This document shows, in pieces, positions 1 to 4,389 of a DNA stretch of 6,040 nt. The DNA comes from Methanobacteriota archaeon (GTDB taxonomy: Archaea > Halobacteriota > Methanomicrobia > Methanomicrobiales > Methanoculleaceae). The position numbers and the translations under genes are program-made. The notes below the pieces were generated by a model, which saw nothing but the letters and a program-made list of their open reading frames with translations, did no database searches and was not told the DNA's origin. Numbering within the stretch: the first letter of the stretch is position 1; each line of letters begins with the position of its first letter. The stretch is from assembly GCA_023457135.1 (NCBI GenBank), contig JAEWMO010000103.1, positions 1 to 6,040 on the forward strand. The letters are read 5' to 3'.

Positions 1-314
1 ATCCCGGTCTGCGCCATCGTAGGCGAGACGGGTCTGGTCAGGGCAACGACCTTCCCCTCGATCGTCACCCAGTCGTTGGGGGCGACGTCGTGTATCTGCC
101 GGAGTTCTGTAGCGGAGTTTCCACCCACGCCGACGCCGGTGAGGTGGTGCTCGCGGGCGAGATCGGCCGTCACCGTCCGCTCGGCCTCGGCGGCGTTGAC
201 GCCGAACTCTTCGACGAGACGGCGGAGGCGTGATTCGATCTTCTGCCGATCGGGCTGTGCGCCATTTGCTTCAAGTTTCCGGGAGATTCTCTCTGTTACC
301 TCTGATAGGTTCAT
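1..314 (-). CDS. RPA-like single-stranded DNA-binding protein, N-terminal part (runs off left edge)
   Basis: I translated this from an ATG at 312-314; 104 codons are visible and the 3' end lies outside the window. The first 55 or so residues look helical and contain a segment near 25-50 (KIESRLRRLVEEFGVNAAEA) of the kind that precedes the OB folds of euryarchaeal replication protein A homologues. Around residues 70-91 an OB fold appears to begin (IHDVAPNDWVTIEGKVVAL), followed by a loop ending AQTG. By family knowledge these proteins coat single-stranded DNA during replication and repair, and full-length members carry one or more OB folds, sometimes with a zinc finger, which cannot be seen here. 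The start is supported by a GGAG Shine-Dalgarno at 323-326, 8 nt before the ATG. This is one of the few genes here with a good ribosome binding site. A less likely alternative is another OB-fold nucleic-acid-binding protein. Confidence 0.8.
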   Translation of the reverse strand, partial: MNLSEVTERISRKLEANGAQPDRQKIESRLRRLVEEFGVNAAEAERTVTADLAREHHLTGVGVGGNSATELRQIHDVAPNDWVTIEGKVVALTRPVSPTMAQTG

Positions 315-584
315 TCTTACATCTCCAGTCTGTACTTCACCTCGTGAGGGTATTAAGCCTCGGCGTGCGGGGTGAAAATGAACCCCGGACCCCCGCGGGG
401 AAGCCGGGCTGGTGGTTCCGGCTGCCGGTCGCGCTGTGCGTGCGGGCGAATGTCCGGCCGGCGACGCCTTCCTGCCGGCACGGGGCCTCCCGGCCCGACA
501 CGGCGCCTGTCGTGGAAGACGCGTATGAATGTGCTGTTTTGCCAATCCCATCAGATTGTGAGCGCTCCGGCCCTCTCCCTTAAA
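315..584. other. Gene-free, GC-rich stretch between divergent genes
   Basis: No convincing gene is present. Open frames here are low-complexity Arg/Pro/Gly-rich readings of high-GC DNA. The stretch contains a perfect palindrome CCCCGCGGGG at 391-400 and a 6-bp stem (AGCCGG 402-407 with CCGGCT 418-423). The plus-strand open frame that continues into the DUF1858 gene starts at 372, but that extension is not credible because a TATA box lies inside it. Confidence 0.6.
351..356 (-). promoter_or_regulatory. Possible TATA box for the RPA-like gene
   Basis: On the minus strand this reads TTAATA within an AT-rich patch surrounded by GC-rich DNA. It is centred about 40 nt upstream of the ATG at 314. 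With the usual archaeal spacing of roughly 25 nt, transcription would start near 327 and leave a short leader holding the GGAG site. The match to a TATA box is only moderate. Confidence 0.35.
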
Positions 585-594
585 TGTATAAATA
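585..594 (+). promoter_or_regulatory. TATA box for the DUF1858 gene
   Basis: The sequence TGTATAAATA stands out in GC-rich surroundings, with TTAAA just upstream that may add to a BRE-like context. Its centre is about 27 nt before the ATG at 618, so transcription should begin at or within a few bases of the start codon. This also decides the start: the longer in-frame reading beginning at 372 would place the promoter inside the gene. Confidence 0.6.
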
Positions 595-617
595 GGGGCA
601 GGGACAACATCAGGTGT

Positions 618-812
618 ATGGCATTGAATGCGGACAGCACAATCGCTGATCTCCTCCGGGAGAAGCCCGAATCGGCACAGGTACTCTTCCGGTTCGGAAT
701 GGGTTGCCTTGGCTGCGCAATCGCAAATAACGAGACTATTCGGGAAGCCGCCCAGGCACACGGCGTTCCTCTCGAAGAGATGCTCTCCGCTCTCGGCATT
801 CCCGAGGCGTGA
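618..812 (+). CDS. DUF1858 domain small protein (hybrid-cluster-protein-associated redox disulfide family)
   Basis: This is a complete 64-residue protein. It has the pattern of the DUF1858 / hybrid cluster protein-associated redox disulfide family: an N-terminal segment ADSTIADLLREKPESAQVLF, then the motif GMGCLGCAIANNETIREAA with Cys-x-x-Cys at about residues 30-33, then a helical end (HGVPLEEMLSALGI). By family knowledge the two cysteines are thought to form a redox-active disulfide, and relatives occur near or fused to hybrid cluster or iron-sulfur proteins; the biochemical role is not established. No hybrid cluster protein is in this window. I chose ATG 618 because the family begins close to this point and a TATA box sits about 27 nt upstream. 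An AGGTG lies only 1 nt from the ATG, too close for a normal ribosome binding site, so the mRNA may be leaderless. It ends 7 bp from the end of the convergent cbiZ. Confidence 0.88.
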   Translation: MALNADSTIADLLREKPESAQVLFRFGMGCLGCAIANNETIREAAQAHGVPLEEMLSALGIPEA

Positions 813-819
813 ACTTCAA

Positions 820-1707
820 TCACAACTTTTCCCGCAGGCGCTTGAGCTCTGCGAGAGTGGCCTCGGGATTTCTTCTTACGTAGTCTGCTACTTCGGGAAC
901 GTGAAGGAGCGTACAGCCGGCGCAGCCCCAGACCCTCCCGCCGCTTGAACTCTTGACCCACTCACCGAGTTCCTCATCGGCACAGGGGTAGCAGGGGCAG
1001 TAGCAGTAGTCACACCGCTGCCCTGCAAAGTGGCAGGGGTAGTACGGGCACCCTTCCTTCTCCCATTCCGCCCAGTGCTCCCCGCCGTAGCGGCTGAAGA
1101 TGAAGAACGACGGCCCGTCCCGCCGGACCTTCCCCTGGTGCCGCGCGAGAGCCTCCGGGAGGCCGTAGAGGACGGCCGCATGGACCCGCCGGCCGACCCC
1201 GGTCAGGGTTCCGGCGCAGGAATGCGTCTGCTCTGCGTCACGCTCACAGGCGACGGCGACCGCATCCGTCGTGGTCCCGGGAAAATCGTAGCCGAGGTCA
1301 TGAAGCGCCTGGGCCTTTGCCCCGGTCGCGGTGATGATCGTCTCAAGAAGTGCCGAATCGGACATCCCCTCCCGGCTGTAGACGATGATGTTGATTGTAT
1401 GCGGGGCGGTGTCGGTCCCGGTCGGGGGGTTCGTCACCCCCGCGGTGATAAAGACCGTGACAAAGTCGTACTGGAGCACGCAGAGGTGGCGCATCTCGAC
1501 GGCCGTCAGGAGGCCGAAGTAGTCCCGGAAGAGGCCGTGCCGGGCGGCAAGCATCTCAAGATGGCGCGGCGGATCGTCCTCGAAGTCGTGCGGCACCGTA
1601 TGGTTTATGATCGTCGTGACGTCGGAAAGACCGCCGTGGACCCCGGTGCTCGCCGCACGAAACCGGCCGCGAAGAAAAAGAGTGCCGTCCCTGACAGAAT
1701 ACCTCAT
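820..1707 (-). CDS. cbiZ: Adenosylcobinamide amidohydrolase with cysteine-rich C-terminal domain
   Basis: A 295-residue protein in two parts. Residues 1-190 match CbiZ: FLRGRFRAASTGVHGGL (11-27), INHTVPHDF (34-42), YFGLLTAVEM (63-72), VFITAGVTNP (85-94), INIIVYSREGMSD (105-117), GTTTDAVAVA (144-153) and a GRRVHAAVLYGLPEAL stretch (172-187). CbiZ removes the aminopropanol arm of adenosylcobinamide to give adenosylcobyric acid, so scavenged cobinamide can re-enter B12 synthesis. Residues about 198-295 form a cysteine-rich domain resembling the Pfam 'zf-like' cysteine-rich small domain: nine cysteines (220, 225, 232, 235, 237, 239, 242, 262, 265) in CPYYPCH, CDYCYCPCYPC and CAGC, probably binding a metal. 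Start choice: the ATG at 1705-1707 overlaps the upstream gene's TGA as ATGA. A longer reading would add 50 residues, all overlapping that gene in another frame. No clear Shine-Dalgarno is seen, which fits translational coupling. Confidence 0.92.
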   Translation of the reverse strand: MRYSVRDGTLFLRGRFRAASTGVHGGLSDVTTIINHTVPHDFEDDPPRHLEMLAARHGLFRDYFGLLTAVEMRHLCVLQYDFVTVFITAGVTNPPTGTDTAPHTINIIVYSREGMSDSALLETIITATGAKAQALHDLGYDFPGTTTDAVAVACERDAEQTHSCAGTLTGVGRRVHAAVLYGLPEALARHQGKVRRDGPSFFIFSRYGGEHWAEWEKEGCPYYPCHFAGQRCDYCYCPCYPCADEELGEWVKSSSGGRVWGCAGCTLLHVPEVADYVRRNPEATLAELKRLREKL

Positions 1708-2066
1708 ACGACGGAGTAGCGGACCCGATCTTTGAGTTCCTGCTGTTTGCCCGCGTTCCAGCCGGCAACGTCCTGCAGGTATCCGGTAACCCTGCTGATC
1801 TGGACGACATCGTGGCTCCCGCACTCCGGGCAGACGGCATGGCCGCAGAGCGGACAATACTCGATGCTCTCGACGATGGAGTGGTGGCAGTCACAGTGGT
1901 CGAGCGGGCACATGATCTCAAGTGCAGTCTCGCCGCAGTGGGGGCAGGGGGTCTCGTCCACGACGAAGTGGCAGGTGTGGCACTTGTACCGCCGCTCCCC
2001 GACGGGGATTTCAGCGAGGCTGTGGTATTTTTCCGCCAGTTTCAGCTGTTCGGGGCTCCAGTTCAT
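1704..2066 (-). CDS. Small cysteine-rich protein with NrdD C-terminal zinc/glycyl-radical segment
   Basis: A 120-residue protein. Residues 71-117 read like the C-terminal end of anaerobic (class III) ribonucleotide reductase: CPLCG (71-75) and CPECGS (79-84) as a zinc ribbon, then SRVTGYLQDVAGWNAGK (91-107) and ELKDRVRY (110-117). In NrdD the glycine of the GYL motif carries the glycyl radical; here it is Gly95. The roughly 500-residue catalytic barrel and its active-site cysteine are absent. The N-terminal half adds CHTC (29-32), CPHC (41-44) and C53/C58/C60 among several histidines, giving 11 cysteines in all. Such proteins are easily mislabelled as whole anaerobic ribonucleoside-triphosphate reductases. 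Function is unknown; options are a zinc/redox accessory protein or a separate glycyl-radical subunit. It is the first gene of a unit with cbiZ (4-nt ATGA overlap). The start at 2066 lies about 26 nt from a TATA box. Confidence 0.85.
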   Translation of the reverse strand: MNWSPEQLKLAEKYHSLAEIPVGERRYKCHTCHFVVDETPCPHCGETALEIMCPLDHCDCHHSIVESIEYCPLCGHAVCPECGSHDVVQISRVTGYLQDVAGWNAGKQQELKDRVRYSVV

Positions 2067-2088
2067 GATACCTGTATCTGCTGGAGAA

Positions 2089-2095
2089 CATATAA
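2089..2095 (-). promoter_or_regulatory. TATA box for the NrdD-tail/cbiZ unit
   Basis: On the minus strand this reads TTATATG in an AT-rich patch. Its centre at 2092 is 26 nt from the A of the start codon at 2066, which predicts a leaderless or nearly leaderless mRNA. An AGGT lies only 3 nt before the ATG and is weak as a ribosome binding site. Confidence 0.52.
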
Positions 2096-2102
2096 CCCTT
2101 AA

Positions 2103-2122
2103 GATGCGGGAGGACCCGCATC
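2103..2122 (-). terminator. Perfect 8-bp hairpin between pyrF and the NrdD-tail gene
   Basis: GATGCGGG (2103-2110) and CCCGCATC (2115-2122) form a perfect 8-bp stem with a 4-nt loop. It lies about 60 nt past the pyrF stop and just upstream of the next gene's TATA box. On the minus strand it is followed by TTAAGGGTTATAT, which is AT-rich but not a true T-run. It could end the dys-pyrF transcript or act as an operator for the next promoter; the sequence does not decide between them. Confidence 0.35.
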
Positions 2123-2181
2123 CGCCTCAGACCACTCATAGGGCTCGTCATCTCCCCTGCGGGATCGGAACGGAGAACTCA

Positions 2182-2817
2182 TCACCGGCGGATGCGGGAG
2201 AAATGTTCGGCTGCGGCCGCCGGGTCTTCGGCCTCGTAGATGCTCCTCCCCACGATGATCCCGTCGACCAGCCGGGCCACCACGTCGGGATCGCCGCCCT
2301 GGGCCCCCACGCCGGGGGAGTAGATCTTTTTATCGCCGACGATTCCGCGGAGCTCGCGGACCCGGTCGGGCCGGGTCGCGGGAGCGATGATCCCGTCGGC
2401 CCCGGAGGTTACGGCGAGCGTCGCGAGGCGTTCGGCCACGCCCCCGTGGAAGAACTCGGTCGCTCCGGGATGGCTCATCTCGGCGACGATGTAGGCCTCC
2501 CCGCCGTGGCTGTGCGCCACGTCGACGCAGGTCCGTGCAGCGTCTGCTCCCACGAATCCGTGAGCGATGACGGCGTCAAAGCCGGCTGAAAAGACTGCCT
2601 CGCAGATGAGGCGGTTGGTGTTCGGGATATCCGCGACCTTGAAGTCGGCGATGAGCGGGAGGCCGAGACCGGCAAGGTCCCCGGCGATCGAGAGGCCGGT
2701 CGAGAGGACGAGGGGGTAGCCGACCTTGATCGCGTCGATGAAAGGTGCCGATGACTCCGCGATCGCGTACGCCCGCTGCCGGTCGAGGACGTCGAGGGAG
2801 AGGATGAGTTCGGTCAT
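2182..2817 (-). CDS. pyrF: Orotidine 5'-phosphate decarboxylase
   Basis: A complete 211-residue protein, normal for the compact archaeal form. It converts orotidine 5'-monophosphate to UMP, the last step of de novo pyrimidine synthesis, in the cytoplasm as a dimer. Visible features are LSLDV (6-10), IDAIKVGYPL with Lys31, the signature DFKVADIPNT at 58-67 supplying Asp58, Lys60 and Asp63, and the phosphate-binding segments SPGVGAQGG (167-175) and IIVGRSIYEAEDPA (187-200). Lys31, Asp58, Lys60 and Asp63 match the known catalytic set in order and spacing. The ATG at 2815-2817 overlaps the TGA of dys as ATGA, so it is probably translated by coupling from dys. The functional link between the two is not obvious. 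Confidence 0.97.
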   Translation of the reverse strand: MTELILSLDVLDRQRAYAIAESSAPFIDAIKVGYPLVLSTGLSIAGDLAGLGLPLIADFKVADIPNTNRLICEAVFSAGFDAVIAHGFVGADAARTCVDVAHSHGGEAYIVAEMSHPGATEFFHGGVAERLATLAVTSGADGIIAPATRPDRVRELRGIVGDKKIYSPGVGAQGGDPDVVARLVDGIIVGRSIYEAEDPAAAAEHFSRIRR

Positions 2818-3749
2818 TCTTCCAGCCTCTCGAGAGTTGCGGCGACAAGGAGCGGCAGGTTGATCGTCGCGTCGCCATAGACCGTCACGGCGGTCGCCTC
2901 GCCGGTGAGTTTACCCCACGACCGGGCTTCGTCGAGCGTCGCGCCCGAGAGGCCGCCGAGGTCCGGCCGGTCGCCGGTGAGCTGCACCGCGTAGTCGAAT
3001 CCGCTCTCGGTCATCAGCTTGCTCTGCAGGATATAGTTCTTGGGGACGCCGCCGCCGACCAGGATCGTTCCGGCCCGCTTGGCCTCAAAACACCTATCAA
3101 GGAGTCCGGGCATGTCGTCGAATGCGCTGACCGTGACCTTATGTGTCTGGGCAAAAAGCCAGTACTGCAGCCCGATCATCGAGTCCTGGATCGCCGGGCA
3201 GTAGACCGGGACTCCGGCCTTTGCCGCCTCGGCGAGGATCCCGGTATCCAGCCTGCTCCCGATCTTGTTGAGGAGGGCCGAGATCGAGATAGTCGAGCCC
3301 TCCGGGATGGACGAGTAGACGTCCTGCAGGAACTCCTCGAACCTGATGAACGCCTCGTTCGGGAGGAAGATATCGTAGATCCGGTTGACTCCTTCCTCGC
3401 AGAGCTCGGTGTCGGAGACCTGGCAGGTCCCGTGGTAGTGGTGGCAGCCGATCGCCTCGATGGTGTCGTGGGTGAGGTTTGCCCCCGTCGAGACGAGGAT
3501 ATCGATGTGCCCCCGCCTGATGAGGTCGGCGACGATCCCGCCCATCCCGCCGGGCACCATGGCACCGGAGAGGCCGAAGAACTTCAGCGCTTCCTCGTCG
3601 CGGAGCATCCGCTCGTAGATGTTGACCGCCTGCCACAGGGACCCGCCGTTGTAGGCCCCGGCCTTTCCAAGCTCGTCGACGAGTTCGCCGACCGTCATGC
3701 CGGGCCGGACCCGTGCCTGTTGTACTGCATCCCCATACTTGAAGGTCAT
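2814..3749 (-). CDS. dys: Deoxyhypusine synthase
   Basis: A complete 311-residue protein, typical of archaeal members. It transfers the aminobutyl group of spermidine to one lysine of translation factor aIF5A, using NAD, which is the first step of hypusine formation. Visible features: an N-terminal segment TVGELVDELGKAGAYNGGSL (19-38), GLSGAMVPGGMGGIVADLI (59-77), the NAD-site motif VSTGANLTHD (86-95), ILVGGGVPKNYILQ, and near the end DEARSWGKL followed by VTVYGDATINLPLLVA. The lysine of SWGK (Lys280) corresponds to the catalytic lysine that forms the enzyme intermediate in characterised enzymes. The start is supported by the N-terminal alignment to the family and by a GGTG at 3760-3763, 10 nt upstream. 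It is the first gene of a coupled pair with pyrF. Confidence 0.95.
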   Translation of the reverse strand: MTFKYGDAVQQARVRPGMTVGELVDELGKAGAYNGGSLWQAVNIYERMLRDEEALKFFGLSGAMVPGGMGGIVADLIRRGHIDILVSTGANLTHDTIEAIGCHHYHGTCQVSDTELCEEGVNRIYDIFLPNEAFIRFEEFLQDVYSSIPEGSTISISALLNKIGSRLDTGILAEAAKAGVPVYCPAIQDSMIGLQYWLFAQTHKVTVSAFDDMPGLLDRCFEAKRAGTILVGGGVPKNYILQSKLMTESGFDYAVQLTGDRPDLGGLSGATLDEARSWGKLTGEATAVTVYGDATINLPLLVAATLERLEE

Positions 3750-3796
3750 GATAGTGTTACACCAGCTTGTTAGGGATTATTGGCACTCATGCACGA

Positions 3797-3803
3797 TAAT
3801 GGA
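3797..3803 (-). promoter_or_regulatory. Possible promoter of dys-pyrF
   Basis: On the minus strand this reads CCATTAT, centred about 51 nt from the dys ATG. It would give a leader of about 25 nt that contains the GGTG site. A second AT patch (CAATAAT on the minus strand, around 3777-3783) is an alternative that would leave only a few leader bases. Neither is a strong TATA match. Confidence 0.25.
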
Positions 3804-3816
3804 TCGTCTCTTCGCC

Positions 3817-3835
3817 GGACCGTTATGAACCGTCC
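3817..3835. repeat. Imperfect palindrome upstream of dys, possible operator
   Basis: GGACCGTTATGAACCGTCC is symmetric as GGAC-n-GTT-nnn-AAC-n-GTCC, with seven matching positions in each arm. It lies 14 bp or more upstream of the proposed dys TATA box, where an archaeal regulator or activator could bind. Its spacing is that of a protein-binding site rather than an RNA terminator. No function is known. Confidence 0.35.
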
Positions 3836-3899
3836 CGGGATTGTTCGGGGTTCGCCTGTGCCCGGCCAGGGGCCCGGGACCCGATCTCGCCGTCTTCCG

Positions 3900-3917
3900 C
3901 CGGGGTTATATACCCGG
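3900..3917. promoter_or_regulatory. TATA-like site inside an inverted repeat
   Basis: CCGGGGTTATATACCCGG has 5-bp arms (CCGGG/CCCGG) around GTTATATA. The core reads as a TATA-like element on both strands. On the plus strand it would start a transcript near 3933-3937, into the structured interval. On the minus strand it would start one near 3883, towards dys. It is one of the few AT-rich islands in this part. Confidence 0.38.
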
Positions 3918-4033
3918 GTTCCTTGCCGTGCGGAGGGGGGAAAACGCAGTTGACGGGAGAGGAGCGTGCCGTTGTACCCCGCGATGGTTCCCGGGTCGGG
4001 TGAGAGCGGGGTCTCGCGAAAAATTGTGAGTAG

Positions 4034-4059
4034 GTGGGAATCCGGGGAGGGATTCCCAC
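4034..4059. repeat. Perfect 10-bp inverted repeat
   Basis: GTGGGAATCC (4034-4043) and GGATTCCCAC (4050-4059) are exact reverse complements separated by GGGGAG. This is the longest perfect stem I found in the window. No T-run follows on either strand, so it is not an obvious terminator. It could be an RNA hairpin or a protein-binding site. Confidence 0.6.
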
Positions 4060-4073
4060 AGTTAGACAGGGGA

Positions 4074-4083
4074 TAACTAGTTA
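4074..4083. repeat. Short AT-rich palindrome
   Basis: TAACTAGTTA is a perfect 10-bp palindrome; the wider GGATAACTAGTTAACC is symmetric except for one base pair. It lies 14 bp past the 10-bp hairpin. It could be an operator, but it is short enough to be chance. Confidence 0.35.
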
Positions 4084-4349
4084 ACCGACACGGGATGATC
4101 CCGCTCGTCCCGCCGTGCCGGTGGGTCCGGGTGTACCGGAGCATTCTCTATGAGCGGACTTTCGGGCCGGGAAACGGCAGAGCCTCCAGAGGGTCGCTTT
4201 TGTCTCCGTTCCGTGCATACTCGACCGCGAATCCGTACAGCATCCTCCCGGCCTCTGTTCACCCGGGGGTGGCAGCCTTCCGGGGGGGGCCGGCTGGAGG
4301 ACGTACTGCTTCGCCGTTGGTAGTCGGCACGGGATCACCAGAATCAAGT

Positions 4350-4378
4350 TAACGCACAAACGTTATAAATCTTTTTTT
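4350..4378 (+). terminator. Hairpin plus T-run, possible plus-strand terminator
   Basis: TAACG (4350-4354) and CGTTA (4361-4365) pair around CACAAA, followed by TAAATC and seven Ts at 4372-4378. Archaeal RNA polymerase commonly stops at T-runs. It would protect the 3' end of tiaS from a rightward transcript. The same AT patch reads GATTTATAACG on the minus strand and could instead be a TATA box for a leftward transcript starting near 4340. Confidence 0.4.
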
Positions 4379-4389
4379 GTAAAGTTTGT

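Larger units (their letters stand above)
3935..4378 (+). ncRNA. Candidate structured non-coding RNA (unrecognised)
   Basis: This is a hypothesis built from the layout. A TATA-like element at 3906-3912 predicts a plus-strand start near 3935, and a hairpin plus seven Ts at 4350-4378 could end the transcript just before the convergent tiaS stop. Between them are perfect stems: ACCCCGC/GCGGGGT (3976-3982 with 4006-4012, enclosing CCCG/CGGG), GTGGGAATCC/GGATTCCCAC (4034-4043 with 4050-4059), CGGGA/TCCCG (4091-4103) and TCCGG/CCGGA (4126-4140). I recognise no RNA family. High GC content makes short stems common by chance; the 10-bp stem is the least likely to be accidental. Confidence 0.22.
3750..4389. 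other. 640-bp gene-free interval between dys and tiaS, rich in inverted repeats
   Basis: Several open frames of 60-125 codons cross this interval on both strands. None resembles a protein: they are rich in Arg, Pro and Gly, overlap each other and lack recognisable motifs. I looked for T-loop sequences of tRNAs, the SRP RNA apical motif and the RNase P RNA conserved blocks and did not see them. Instead the interval contains perfect inverted repeats at 3976-4012, 4034-4059, 4091-4103 and 4126-4140, palindromes at 3900-3917 and 4074-4083, and a hairpin with T-run at 4350-4378. It is far longer than the other gaps in the window. Confidence 0.6.

Noticed and set aside
372..617. 82-residue N-terminal extension of the DUF1858 protein
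   Set aside because: It is low-complexity Arg/Pro/Gly-rich sequence, contains the TATA box, and the family starts at the later ATG.
1030..1719. 229-codon plus-strand open frame
   Set aside because: It is fully antisense to cbiZ, whose motifs run along the whole length.
1708..1857. 50-residue N-terminal extension of CbiZ
   Set aside because: It overlaps the NrdD-tail gene in another frame and precedes the point where CbiZ similarity begins. The ATGA overlap gives a better start.
1732..2589. 285-codon plus-strand open frame
   Set aside because: It lies antisense to the NrdD-tail gene and pyrF, both well supported by family motifs, and its own translation shows no recognisable domain.
3141..3773. 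210-codon plus-strand open frame
   Set aside because: It is antisense to dys and rich in Asp, Arg, Gly and Val, as expected from reading high-GC coding DNA in the wrong frame.
3815..3840. Minus-strand GGTTCATAAC, recalling a tRNA T-loop
   Set aside because: No acceptor, D or anticodon arms can be folded around it; it is better explained as the centre of the 3817-3835 palindrome.
4260..4300. Minus-strand CCCGGAAGGCTGCC, recalling the SRP RNA GGAAGGAAGCAGC motif
   Set aside because: The match is partial and the surrounding helix and other conserved SRP RNA segments are missing.
3770..4359. Several open frames of 60-125 codons in the dys-tiaS interval
   Set aside because: They overlap one another on both strands, lack ribosome binding sites and motifs, and have the composition of random high-GC DNA. 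A decayed gene cannot be fully excluded.
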